From: Spirochaetales bacterium
GTDB lineage: Bacteria > Spirochaetota > Spirochaetia > Sphaerochaetales > Sphaerochaetaceae
Reading direction: 5' to 3'
Length of the DNA stretch: 64,000 bases
Assembly (NCBI GenBank): GCA_028722305.1
Contig: JAQYHB010000033.1
Location: 22,527-86,526 of the forward strand
Part shown: positions 7,996 through 16,732 of the stretch, piece by piece
Layout of the letters: each line of letters begins with the position of its first letter
How positions within the stretch are numbered: position 1 is the stretch's first letter
Made by a program: the position numbers and the translations under genes
Notes under the pieces: model-generated
What the model was told of the DNA's origin: nothing
Seen by the model: the letters and a program-made list of their open reading frames with translations, nothing else
Database searches by the model: none

Positions 7996-8826
7996 ATGAA
8001 ACGTCTGATTGCCGGCCTGTTGGCTCTTGTGTGCTCGCTTCCGCTCGTCGCCGCCTCCTGGTCCTGGACGACCACCGACCCGTTGGTCGTCCGTTACCGT
8101 GTGCAGGTGGACGGGACGAACGGAGATTGGATCTACTTGCAGGATGGAGTGCATGCCTATACCTCCAACGGGAACGCGTTGGTGCTCCAGTACTCCCATG
8201 ACGGGGAGAGCTATTCCGATTCTCTGGTCTTTACCTCGAAACCCGGCATCTACCAGGCAGGTTCTGTCTCCATGAAGGTGGAGGAAAGCCAAGGCGCGTT
8301 CCGTGAGCCCAACGGCTTCTGCTTGAGTTTCGTCGGAGGACCCGAGCGGACAATCACCTCGGGCGACTACGCCCTGTATGACGAGCGTGGCCGTTGGGAG
8401 ATCGGGCTTGAGGCGGCATGGAAGGAGATGTGGAAGAACGCCGGCCTGATCCTGGGCGGCTCCTATATCCCGGCGAAGCTCGACGACGATGTGGTGAACA
8501 CCTTCACCGCCAGCGCGATGATGGGGCTCTCCTTTCCGACCGGCCAATACGAGATTACACTTGGTTTGGGAGGCTTTTCCTGGTTCTGGGGTGATGCGGA
8601 TTCCGACCATCTGACACGATGGATGTATGGTTTGCAGGGGATGTTGCGCTATACCTTCAACGTCAACCGACACTGGTTCGCGGGTTTTGATGTGTTGATG
8701 CGCTACTATCTGAAGAGCCGGTTCTTCCATGAAGAGGCCGGCCGGATTGTCAGCAACGAGCCACAGGACAGGGACGGAGGGGCGATGACCTTTGGAGCCC
8801 ATGCGGTGGTGGGGTATCGTTTCTGA
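7996..8826 (+). CDS. Predicted outer-membrane barrel protein with N-terminal RYR-DG domain
   Basis: A 276-residue paralogue of the preceding protein without its repeat linker. Signal peptide about 1-19, then WSW, DPLVVRYR, VDGTN and YSHDGESYSDS, which align with the same domain next door. A barrel-like C-terminal half ends in HAVVGYRF, with terminal Phe. ATG lies 6 bp after a TATGAT -10 box. AGAGG also precedes it, so both leaderless and SD-led initiation are possible. Its stop overlaps the Fic gene start by one base. Function unknown; a spirochaetal surface protein is likely. Confidence 0.78.
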   Translation: MKRLIAGLLALVCSLPLVAASWSWTTTDPLVVRYRVQVDGTNGDWIYLQDGVHAYTSNGNALVLQYSHDGESYSDSLVFTSKPGIYQAGSVSMKVEESQGAFREPNGFCLSFVGGPERTITSGDYALYDERGRWEIGLEAAWKEMWKNAGLILGGSYIPAKLDDDVVNTFTASAMMGLSFPTGQYEITLGLGGFSWFWGDADSDHLTRWMYGLQGMLRYTFNVNRHWFAGFDVLMRYYLKSRFFHEEAGRIVSNEPQDRDGGAMTFGAHAVVGYRF

Positions 8827-9533
8827 TGGTCGCGCCATTCATCTCCTTCCATCTTGTGCATCAGCAGCTGGACGAGCGGGAAGTGCAGGCCCTCGAGGGG
8901 GTCTGCGCCCATCGTCATCACGCTGATGCCTGTATCGACGACTATATCGAGCGCCATCAGTTGAACACCGGCTATCAGGTGCGGGGCACGTTGAAGGAAG
9001 GGGAGAACCTGTTCGGCATCACCGATCCGGCACTTTTGCGCCATACGACAGCCTATTTCAGCGCGCTCCGCGCTGCCGAGATTCTCTGGCGCAAGGCGGA
9101 ACCTCCCTTCGGTTTCGATACACTGCTGGACCTGCATGGGGAGCTCTTCGGGGATATCGATCCGTTCGCAGGAATGCTGCGGACCTATCCCGAAGGCATC
9201 TACTGCGCGCCGGGCCTGATTGAAAGCCAAGGCGAGGGAATCCTGTTCCGACTGCAGTCTGACGGTTATCTCGACGGGCGGCTGGCGTTGCTTCCTGGCT
9301 ATCTGGGAGACTTGCTTGCCCTCCATCCGTTCGCTCGCGGCAACCGCATGGTCATCCATCTGCTGTTCGAGCAGATGGGTAGGTTCCGCCATTGGCAGGT
9401 GGACTGGGGCGCCCTCGACCTGCGGACAATGGCCGCATGCGAGGATGAAGCCGTCATGGGACGGGGTCGCGATTTGAGCGCTTATTTGCTTCCGGCTATC
9501 TGCCCGAAGACCCAAAGCGGATCGACCCGCTGA
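8826..9533 (+). CDS. Fic-fold protein with degenerate catalytic motif
   Basis: A 235-residue protein with the Fic architecture (LHGELFGDIDPFAGMLRTY, then the core helix), related to bacterial Fic AMP-transferases. The motif normally reads H-x-F-x-(D/E)-G-N-G-R-x-x-R; here it is HPFARGNRMVIH (about residue 175). The catalytic His and the Asn are kept. The acidic metal ligand is Arg, the G-R pair is R-M and the last Arg is His. It may be inactive or have changed chemistry. It starts one base inside the upstream stop and its last 52 bp overlap the convergent CpXC gene. Confidence 0.8.
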   Translation: MVAPFISFHLVHQQLDEREVQALEGVCAHRHHADACIDDYIERHQLNTGYQVRGTLKEGENLFGITDPALLRHTTAYFSALRAAEILWRKAEPPFGFDTLLDLHGELFGDIDPFAGMLRTYPEGIYCAPGLIESQGEGILFRLQSDGYLDGRLALLPGYLGDLLALHPFARGNRMVIHLLFEQMGRFRHWQVDWGALDLRTMAACEDEAVMGRGRDLSAYLLPAICPKTQSGSTR

Positions 9534-10102
9534 AATTTTCCGGAATCGGTTTCCAGAGATTTTCCCTTCGCGTCCAGCTCGAGGTAGAGGGAGTCAGGAA
9601 TCCGCACCATTCCCTCAAGCACCCCGGTCGGCCCCAGCTTGCTGAACGAAAGCTGGCCTTCCCGATGCTCGGCGAAGAGCAACGTGGCTTGCTGGTCGGC
9701 CGGATCCTGACGCAGACCCAGGTAGAGCTTGCAGAGTTCCAGCGTCCGGTCGTCGAGCAGGCTCTCGAAGGCCAGCACCTTTTCCTTCAGCTCGTTCACG
9801 CTTCTGACCAGCCTGAGCTTCAAGCCCGCCAGTTCCTCCGGGGCGTCGACCTTGGTTGTCTCCTCCTTGGTGTCGGGGGCGAGAAGCAGGGCATAGCCAG
9901 CCTCCTTGTGGACCACGACCAATTCGTGTTCCACCTGGAAGCGGGTGCCGCACTTGGTACAGGTGTGGGTGAAAAGAGAGTCGGTCAGGATGCCATACTG
10001 TAGGTTCGGCTCTTTCCCCAAATCCACGCTGGTGGGCATCTTCAGGTGCTGCACCGCGTGGCAGGAGGGACAGAAAAGGTCTACCTCGACATCACTGGTC
10101 AT
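9482..10102 (-). CDS. CpXC domain protein
   Basis: A 206-residue cytosolic protein. The N-terminal zinc-ribbon-like part (about 9-55) has FCPSCH and CTKCGTRF, the paired CPxC/CxxC arrangement of the CpXC domain. The remainder is helical and charged, with no recognised enzyme motif. It is the third gene of the hslO-rlmKL operon, starting 11 bp inside rlmKL. That position suggests a housekeeping or stress role, but no function is known for this family. Confidence 0.75.
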   Translation of the reverse strand: MTSDVEVDLFCPSCHAVQHLKMPTSVDLGKEPNLQYGILTDSLFTHTCTKCGTRFQVEHELVVVHKEAGYALLLAPDTKEETTKVDAPEELAGLKLRLVRSVNELKEKVLAFESLLDDRTLELCKLYLGLRQDPADQQATLLFAEHREGQLSFSKLGPTGVLEGMVRIPDSLYLELDAKGKSLETDSGKFQRVDPLWVFGQIAGSK

Positions 10103-12368
10103 CGTCTTCTTCCTTGTTCTCTTTCTTCTTCAGGACAGCCTTGAGGGTCACCTTTTCCTTGAAGCGGGGGATGGCGCTACGCACCGCCTTGTGGCGGATG
10201 AGGAAACAATAGTGGATTCTCGGGTCGCGCTGGAAGTCGTCGCCGATCGTCTGGGGTGTGATGTCCTCGATTTCGTAGTCCTCGTCAAGGAACGGAGCCA
10301 GGTGGAAGCGCCTGAAGTTGCAGGAGAAGATCAGCGTGCCGTCGGTGTCCAGGTGCATCATGCAGGCTTTGATCAGGTCCACATGGTCGCGTTGCACGTC
10401 GAACGAGTTCCTGCCCTTGCTGTTGCTGAAGGTCGGCGGGTCGCAGAAGATCAGGTCAAAGCGGTCGTAGGTGTCGTAAAGGAACTGCAGCACGTCGCTC
10501 CGATAGAAGAAATGGTTCATCGACGTGTAGCCGTTCAGCCGCATGTTCTGCTGTGCCCAGTCGAGGTACGTGCTCGAGGCGTCGACGCTGACAGTGGACA
10601 GGGCACCTCCCTTTGCGGCTTCGACAGTCGCGCTGCCCGTGTAGCAGAAGAGGTTCAGGAAGCGCTTGCCTTTGGCCATCTCGCAGATTTCGGCGCGGAT
10701 GGGGCGGTGGTCCAAAAAGAGGCCGGTGTCCAGGTAGTCGCTGAAGTTGACCAGGAACTTGCATCCATTCTCATGGACGATGAAGTACTTGCCGGTATCG
10801 TTGAACTTCATGTACTGCTTCTTGCCGCTCTGTCGGGAACGGGTCTTTACGAAGATCTTGTCGCGGTCGATGCCGGTGGCGCGTTCGGTCGCGTCGACCA
10901 AGTCCTGAAGCCTGCGCGCGGCGTCCTCCTCGGGGATTTCCTCCGGGGCCTCGTACTCGCTCAGGACGATCCAGTTCTTCTCGTACATGTCGATGGCTGC
11001 GTTGAACTCCGGCATGTCGGCATCATAGATGCGGTAGCAGGTGACCCCCTGCTTCTCCATCAACGGGACAATCGCATCCAGGTTCTTCTTCAGCCGGTTG
11101 TAGACCATCTGGGCGGTGTCGTTCAAGGGCTGCGCCAGGCGTTCCGCCTTGCGGGCCTCGGCACGGGCGGTGCGCTCGGCCTTTTCCTCCGCGCTGAAGA
11201 CATAGTAGTGGGCAAGCTGGCAGGGGATGCCGCCATTGTTGACCGTGTTGGTGCGGTCCGGCTTCATGTCGACGTAGGAAAGCAGCTGCTGGTCGCCACA
11301 GAGGATGGCGATATGCCAGCCGAGGAAGAGGCTGGAGAACTTCTCGCCCATCTGCTGGTAGAGCAGCCGCATCGGTTCGTCGGCTTCCATGCGCACGCCG
11401 TACGGGGGATCGGTGATGACATAGCCACGGGGCGCGGGCACCTCGTCGGCGGTGATGTCGGTGAAGTCCTGCACGCCGAAGGAAATCAGGTCGGCCACCC
11501 CAGCAGCCTGGGCATTGGCCTTGGCTATGCGGATAGCCTTCGGGCTGATGTCCCAGGCGTAGATCTTGATGTCGTTTTTCCGTCCTTCCTTGCTCTTGGC
11601 GACCAAATCGGCCTTGATGGACTCGAACAGTTCCTTGTCGTAGCCGGGAAGTTTCTGGAACGCGAAGGTCCTGCCCGGGGTGACGATGCCGGGAGCGGTG
11701 TCGCTGGCGATCAAGGCAGCCTCGATGGCGATGGTGCCGGCTCCGCAGAAAGGATCAAGCAAGACCGGTCTTTTCCCTGGCTCGTCGTCCAGCGCCTTTC
11801 TCCAGTCGCTTCTCCAGATGACCGCGGCGGCAAGGTATTCGGACAGGACCGCGTCGGTCACGTCGGTACGGTAGCCACGCTTGTACAGCGCCTTGCCGGA
11901 AAAGTCGACGTACCAGCAGATGTGCCCGTCATCCAGATGGAGGTGGAATGTGACATCCGGGTTCTCGACATCGACTGACGGGCGCTCGCCATCATAGACG
12001 CTGCGGATGCGGTCGGCAATCGCATCCTTCAGCCTGATCGCGGCGAAATGGGAATTGTTCAGCCAATCGGTGTGCTTGACGGTCTCGGTGACCGAGAAGG
12101 AGAGCTGGGGGTTGATCCAGTCCTCCCAGGGAATACGCACGCTCGCGGCATACAGGTCGTCGGTCGATTCGATCCCGTCTTCCTCATAGAGGCCGAGGAG
12201 CACGCGGGTCGAGACCCTGCTGGTCAGACAAAAGGTGTAGGCCGCCTTCAGGTCGGCTTGGAATTCCACCCCTCCCACGAAAGGCTTGATGTCGGTGCAA
12301 CCTGCCTGAGCCGCTTCTTCCTTGATGATGTCGCTCTGGTTTTGCGCGGATGTGACAAAAAAGATCAT
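10092..12368 (-). CDS. rlmL: Bifunctional 23S rRNA methyltransferase RlmKL
   Basis: A 758-residue fusion, slightly longer than the E. coli protein (702). The N-terminal THUMP-containing RlmL half makes m2G2445; its N6-type methylase motif is TDPPYG (around residue 320). The C-terminal RlmK half makes m7G2069 with SAM-binding FLNLFCYTGSATV and FCDPPTFSN. Both catalytic halves look intact. ATG follows the hslO coding end by overlap (12365-12368). It acts on 23S rRNA during ribosome assembly. Confidence 0.92.
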   Translation of the reverse strand: MIFFVTSAQNQSDIIKEEAAQAGCTDIKPFVGGVEFQADLKAAYTFCLTSRVSTRVLLGLYEEDGIESTDDLYAASVRIPWEDWINPQLSFSVTETVKHTDWLNNSHFAAIRLKDAIADRIRSVYDGERPSVDVENPDVTFHLHLDDGHICWYVDFSGKALYKRGYRTDVTDAVLSEYLAAAVIWRSDWRKALDDEPGKRPVLLDPFCGAGTIAIEAALIASDTAPGIVTPGRTFAFQKLPGYDKELFESIKADLVAKSKEGRKNDIKIYAWDISPKAIRIAKANAQAAGVADLISFGVQDFTDITADEVPAPRGYVITDPPYGVRMEADEPMRLLYQQMGEKFSSLFLGWHIAILCGDQQLLSYVDMKPDRTNTVNNGGIPCQLAHYYVFSAEEKAERTARAEARKAERLAQPLNDTAQMVYNRLKKNLDAIVPLMEKQGVTCYRIYDADMPEFNAAIDMYEKNWIVLSEYEAPEEIPEEDAARRLQDLVDATERATGIDRDKIFVKTRSRQSGKKQYMKFNDTGKYFIVHENGCKFLVNFSDYLDTGLFLDHRPIRAEICEMAKGKRFLNLFCYTGSATVEAAKGGALSTVSVDASSTYLDWAQQNMRLNGYTSMNHFFYRSDVLQFLYDTYDRFDLIFCDPPTFSNSKGRNSFDVQRDHVDLIKACMMHLDTDGTLIFSCNFRRFHLAPFLDEDYEIEDITPQTIGDDFQRDPRIHYCFLIRHKAVRSAIPRFKEKVTLKAVLKKKENKEEDDDQ

Positions 12369-13309
12369 TTTTTCTCCTTGTCTGCTGGTTCATTCAGCAA
12401 ACGCTCTAGTGCATCTTTCTCGAATGTGTACCGGGAGCCGCAGTTCCCGCAGGTCAATTCTAACGGAAAAGGTCCGTTCTTGAGAATATCCTCACGGGTA
12501 TCCTCCGGCAGATGCTGGAGATAGCCTGCGAAACTTTCCTTGCTGCAGGGGCAGGAGAAGCCGACCATGCCGCTGTCCAGGTGCTGCGGCCTCAATTCGG
12601 CGCAGTGGACGTCGACGTAGGCTTGCATGCCGAGTCCGTTCTCCAGCCAGGCGCCGACCGGCTTCAGGTGGTTGCCTACCTCCTCGACTTGCTTGATCGC
12701 CTTCTCGTCGCAGCCCGGCATCAGCTGGAAGAACAGCCCGCCGGCTCCGGAGGGATGGCCATCCTTGTCGAACTGCATGGAAAGGTCTACCAGCGTGGGA
12801 ATCTGCTCGCTCTGGTGGTAATAGAGCGCCAGGTCCTTGGCCAAGTTGCCGTACTCGATCATGATTTGCCCGGAGACCGGCTCACGATTGCCTTCTATCA
12901 GGCGGGTGACGGTAAGGAATCCCGGGCCGTACAGGGGGGAGAGGTTCGCATCCTTCAGCGGTTTGGCAAGCGGGATGGGATTGTGGACCAGGCTGCCACG
13001 TACCGCTCCGCAGGCCCAAGCCTCGGCGGTGTAGCCCCCAATGGGGCCGCCGCACTCGACGGTCAGTTGCAGGCGGTCGTTGCCCTTCATCGAGCTTGCC
13101 ATCAACAGGCTGGCGATATAGGCCTTGCCAAGCACCAGGGTCTCGAGCACCCCGGTATGGAGATTCGCCTGCATCTCGTTGACGAGCCGGGTGGCGCCGA
13201 TGGCAGTCAGACGGACCTGCCCGTCGCAGAGCAGATAGGTGTCTTTCGCGTCGGCAGGGATATGGTCCAGATGCTCCAGAACCTTGGAATCTAATGGTTG
13301 TTTGATCAT
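12365..13309 (-). CDS. hslO: Redox-regulated chaperone Hsp33
   Basis: A 314-residue Hsp33. The N-terminal substrate-binding domain includes VECGGPIGGYTAEAW, and the C-terminal redox switch has four zinc-binding Cys as CPC (about 250) and CGNC (about 284). Oxidation releases zinc and activates holdase function in the cytoplasm. The start follows TTGTCA-17 bp-TACATT by 6 bp with no SD, implying a leaderless message. It leads the operon hslO-rlmKL-CpXC and is divergent from the SDR gene. Confidence 0.93.
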   Translation of the reverse strand: MIKQPLDSKVLEHLDHIPADAKDTYLLCDGQVRLTAIGATRLVNEMQANLHTGVLETLVLGKAYIASLLMASSMKGNDRLQLTVECGGPIGGYTAEAWACGAVRGSLVHNPIPLAKPLKDANLSPLYGPGFLTVTRLIEGNREPVSGQIMIEYGNLAKDLALYYHQSEQIPTLVDLSMQFDKDGHPSGAGGLFFQLMPGCDEKAIKQVEEVGNHLKPVGAWLENGLGMQAYVDVHCAELRPQHLDSGMVGFSCPCSKESFAGYLQHLPEDTREDILKNGPFPLELTCGNCGSRYTFEKDALERLLNEPADKEKK

Positions 13310-13373
13310 GGTGACAATGTACTCGCCGAATCTGGCTTTGACAAGATTTGCGGGTGGTGTATCTAATACCGGT
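13310..13373. promoter_or_regulatory. Divergent leaderless promoters of hslO and the SDR gene with overlapping -35 boxes
   Basis: Plus: TTGACA (13338-13343), 18 bp, TCTAAT (13362-13367), 6 bp to ATG 13374. Minus: TTGTCA (13344-13339), 17 bp, TACATT (13321-13316), 6 bp to ATG 13309. The -35 boxes share five bases of TTGACAA, so polymerase can occupy only one at a time. Confidence 0.75.
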
Positions 13374-14063
13374 ATGAGAGCTCACACCTATCTGCTAACG
13401 GGCGCCACCCGTCAGGGAAGACTGGGTTACCGGATTGCGCTTCGTTTCCTTGAGGAAGGGGACAACCTCGTCCTAGCCGTCCATCAGAGTGAAAGCGACC
13501 TTCCCGACCGGTTCCCCGGCCAAGTAAGGACCTGCCATGCCGATTTCTCCGACCCCACGTGCGTCATGCGGGTGTTGGACGAAGCAGGGCCGACGGATGG
13601 AATCGTCAACGCGGCCAGCGAGTTCCTATCCGCCCGATTCCAGCAGACGACGGCCAGGGATTTGCGGCGCAGCCTGGATATCCACGTGGTGGCTCCGTTC
13701 CTGCTCGCCCAAGGGTATGCGGCCCGTGGGGAGGGCTCCGCGATTGTCCATATCCTGGATTCCTACGCCTTGGCGGGAAAGGGTGGAAGGGAAGCCTACC
13801 GGCTGGCTAAGAGTGCCCTCGCCGGGGAGATCCGTCTGCTCGCTCCAGCTTTGGCTCCCCGGATCCGGATCAACGGGGTCGCTCCGGGAATGATCATTCC
13901 TTCGCCGGGCGAAGAGGAGTTCGCCAAGCGGGAGGAAGCATCGTCACCGCTACGGAAACTTGCCACGGTGGATGATGTCTATCAGGCAGTCCGCTACCTG
14001 CTCGGGGCCGCCTCGGTCACCGGCCAGACAATCTTTGTCGATTCCGGTGCTTTCCTTAGGTGA
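13374..14063 (+). CDS. Short-chain dehydrogenase/reductase, pteridine-reductase-like
   Basis: A 229-residue Rossmann SDR. The cofactor loop TGATRQG resembles the TGxxxRxG of pteridine reductases (PTR1/FolM) rather than the classic TGxxxGIG. NAAS (about 80) and the catalytic YRLAK (Y-x3-K, about 142) are present, followed by RINGVAPGMI. FolM-like dihydromonapterin/dihydrofolate reductase activity is plausible but unproven. ATG lies 6 bp after a TCTAAT -10 box. Its stop abuts the histidine-kinase gene. Confidence 0.82.
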   Translation: MRAHTYLLTGATRQGRLGYRIALRFLEEGDNLVLAVHQSESDLPDRFPGQVRTCHADFSDPTCVMRVLDEAGPTDGIVNAASEFLSARFQQTTARDLRRSLDIHVVAPFLLAQGYAARGEGSAIVHILDSYALAGKGGREAYRLAKSALAGEIRLLAPALAPRIRINGVAPGMIIPSPGEEEFAKREEASSPLRKLATVDDVYQAVRYLLGAASVTGQTIFVDSGAFLR

Positions 14064-14095
14064 TGGACGCCCGGTTTTTCGGTATACTGGAAAAC

Positions 14096-15382
14096 ATGAG
14101 GTTCCATCGCATGAGCAAAGACCAGAAGGAAAGGCTTCTGTTCCTTTCCCTGCTGGCGGCGGTTTTCATCATCCTGGTCGGGCTCGAGCTCTTCCTGACC
14201 CACGCCCTGTTGCAGAGCGAGACTCTGAAGATGCAGGGCGAGGCGGAGCGCGCCTTCAACACGGTCTACATGGACCTGCAGGATGGGGGATCCGGCAAGG
14301 CGACGCGTACCATGCAGAACGAGCATGTCGCCGGCTTGGCGGTCTACAACTCGACTGGCAGGCGCATGCTGAGCTTGGGGGACACACCCTTGGTGCTTGA
14401 CCTTGCTGCCAACCAATCCTCTTTTGGCCGGGACTTTGCCACCGGGGCAGTCAGCTACAATGCCAAGACGGGCAACGTCGAGTATGTCCGCATGGCCCGC
14501 CTTTCCATCCTGATGAACACCGAGAACCTGTTCCTTTCGGAGAACGGGAACCTTTCCAATCCGATGGAATTTCCTGATGTGCTCTATCTGGTCATGGATG
14601 GGTCCGAGTACCATGCCCGCCTGGTGGGCACACGGTTCCTCGGTCTGTTCGCCGCGCTGGTAATCGGTGGCTTGTTCCTGATGGTGCTGCGCTTCTACCT
14701 TTCCAACCTTTCCTACCGACAGACGCTGAGCAAGCAGGAGAACCTGGTCAGCCTTGGACAGGCGGCCCGCACGCTGACCCACGAGATCAAGAACCCGCTG
14801 TCGGCAATCAAACTGCAACTCGCCATCCTGAAGAAGACGCTGCCGGACGACCAGAAAGGGCGGTTGGAAGTGCTTGACTGCGAGGTGGAGCGGCTGGTCC
14901 AGCTGACCAACAAGGTCAGCGATTTCCTCCGCAACCCGGTGGGCAGCCCCACTGTCATCGACCTTACCGACCTTTTCGCCCAGCTGGTAGCCACCTTCGG
15001 CAAGAAGATTCCCGTCATCTGCGAGGGAAAGCCAAACGTGCTGATGGATGCCGACCGGGCCCGGTCGGTGTTTGAGAACCTGCTGAAAAATGCGTTGGAG
15101 AGCACTTCCGACGGAAGGGATCCCAAAGTCGAGGTTTCCATCTTCCGCGACAAGCGGCAGATGGTGCACGTGCGGGTGATGGACCGGGGCGACGGCATCT
15201 CCAAGGAAAACGGGAAGAAGATCTTTGATCCCTTCTTCACGACGAAGATCCACGGCTCCGGTATCGGGCTTGCCATCAGCCGCCAGTTTGTCAAGGCCCG
15301 CGGGGGCGATCTGACCCTTTCCAACCGGGAAGGGGGAGGCGCAGTAGCCGAAGTGGTCCTCCCGGCCAACCTGAAGGAGTGA
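14096..15382 (+). CDS. Membrane sensor histidine kinase, NtrB/AtoS-like
   Basis: A 428-residue kinase with TM1 (about 14-36), a periplasmic sensor region of about 145 residues, TM2 (about 181-199), a HisKA domain with phospho-acceptor H229 in LTHEIKNPLSAIK, and an HATPase domain (NLLKNALEST, DRGDGI, FFTTKIHGSGIGLAI). It phosphorylates the adjacent sigma54 regulator. I choose ATG 14096, 7 bp after TATACT (14083-14088). A coupled start at 14063, overlapping the SDR stop, would add 11 residues and cannot be excluded. The ligand is not evident. Confidence 0.88.
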   Translation: MRFHRMSKDQKERLLFLSLLAAVFIILVGLELFLTHALLQSETLKMQGEAERAFNTVYMDLQDGGSGKATRTMQNEHVAGLAVYNSTGRRMLSLGDTPLVLDLAANQSSFGRDFATGAVSYNAKTGNVEYVRMARLSILMNTENLFLSENGNLSNPMEFPDVLYLVMDGSEYHARLVGTRFLGLFAALVIGGLFLMVLRFYLSNLSYRQTLSKQENLVSLGQAARTLTHEIKNPLSAIKLQLAILKKTLPDDQKGRLEVLDCEVERLVQLTNKVSDFLRNPVGSPTVIDLTDLFAQLVATFGKKIPVICEGKPNVLMDADRARSVFENLLKNALESTSDGRDPKVEVSIFRDKRQMVHVRVMDRGDGISKENGKKIFDPFFTTKIHGSGIGLAISRQFVKARGGDLTLSNREGGGAVAEVVLPANLKE

Positions 15383-15388
15383 GACCCT

Positions 15389-16732
15389 ATGATGGTGTTG
15401 ATTGTCGATGATGAGAAGAACATCCTCAGCCTGCTGCAGCAGTATCTGGAGATTGAGGGAATCCTGAGCGTCGGTGCGGAGAACGGACTTTCGGCGCAGC
15501 GGATGCTGAAGGAACGACCCTACGACGCCATGTTGGTCGATTTGAAAATGCCCGGCATGGACGGACTGGAGCTGATCAGGTGGGCACGGAGCGAAGGGCT
15601 GCACTTGCCGATTATCATGATGAGCGCCCATGGCGAGATCGCCGACGCGGTCACCGCCCTAAAAGAAGGGGCTCAGGACTATGTCGTCAAACCCTTCGAT
15701 CCTGAGGAGCTGGTGGCCAAGCTGAAGAAGCTGGTCGAGGCGCAGCAGGTGCAGGAGATGGTCGCCGGGGTGTCGTCAAGCGATGATGGCGGGGGCGCAT
15801 TCATCGGGCAGAGCCCCCAGATCCAGAAGATCAAAGCCTTGATCCAGAGGATCCATGACTCCAACTCGACTGTCCTGATCACCGGCGAGAGCGGTACCGG
15901 GAAAGAGGTGGTTGCCCGCGCCATCCACGACGCCAGCCGTCAGAAGGATGGGCCTTTTGTCGCCATCAATATTGGTGGAGTCCCTGAGAATCTCCTGGAG
16001 AGCGAGCTGTTCGGCTACGAGAAGGGGGCTTTCACCGGAGCCGTGGCCCGCAAGAGCGGCAAATTCGAGCTGGCTGGTGGCGGCACGCTGTTTCTGGACG
16101 AGATTGGCGACATGCCCCTAGCCCTGCAGGTCAAGATCCTCAGGGTGCTGCAGGAACGGAAAATCACCAGGCTGGGTGGCACGACGCCGATGCCGATCAA
16201 TGCCCGGATCGTGGCGGCGACCAACAAGGATCTGGAGAAGATGGTGCAGGAGGGAAAGTTCCGAGAGGATCTCTTCTACCGGCTCAACGTGGTGCGGATC
16301 CAGATTCCCCCCTTGCGGGAGCGTAAGGATGATATCCCGCTCCTAGCGGCCGGCATCCTCTCCCGCCTGAACGCCCAGGTGGGGCATAAGGTCAAGGGGT
16401 TCACCCCCGATGCCCTGCAGGCGCTGTGCGCCTATGATTTTTATGGAAACGTGAGAGAACTGGAAAACGTGTTGGAGCGCGCGGTCATCTTCTCCTCGGG
16501 AGATGAGATTGCCGTCGATGACCTGGATCTCCGCTCGGGAGCCTTCACCAAGGAGCAGAAGAGCGCTTCGGTGGACAAGGAGGCCAAGAGCCTGAGGGAT
16601 GTCGAGCAGGACGCGATCATCCAGTCGTTGCGCCGCTGGGAGGGCAACCGTACCAAGGCGGCCAAGGAGCTCGGTATTTCCCGCCGCACGCTGATCAACA
16701 AGATCCAGGAGTATGGATTGGAGGAACTGTGA
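15389..16732 (+). CDS. Sigma54-dependent response regulator, NtrC family
   Basis: A 447-residue regulator. The REC domain (1-120) has phospho-acceptor D51 in MLVDLKMPG. The AAA+ domain has Walker A GESGTGKE, the sigma54-contact loop GAFTGA and GGTLFLDEIGD. The C-terminal Fis-type HTH is NRTKAAKELGISRRTLINKI. It should activate sigma54 promoters when phosphorylated by the upstream kinase. AAGGAG sits 9 bp before the ATG. No sigma54 (-24/-12) promoter was found nearby, so its targets probably lie elsewhere. Confidence 0.93.
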   Translation: MMVLIVDDEKNILSLLQQYLEIEGILSVGAENGLSAQRMLKERPYDAMLVDLKMPGMDGLELIRWARSEGLHLPIIMMSAHGEIADAVTALKEGAQDYVVKPFDPEELVAKLKKLVEAQQVQEMVAGVSSSDDGGGAFIGQSPQIQKIKALIQRIHDSNSTVLITGESGTGKEVVARAIHDASRQKDGPFVAINIGGVPENLLESELFGYEKGAFTGAVARKSGKFELAGGGTLFLDEIGDMPLALQVKILRVLQERKITRLGGTTPMPINARIVAATNKDLEKMVQEGKFREDLFYRLNVVRIQIPPLRERKDDIPLLAAGILSRLNAQVGHKVKGFTPDALQALCAYDFYGNVRELENVLERAVIFSSGDEIAVDDLDLRSGAFTKEQKSASVDKEAKSLRDVEQDAIIQSLRRWEGNRTKAAKELGISRRTLINKIQEYGLEEL

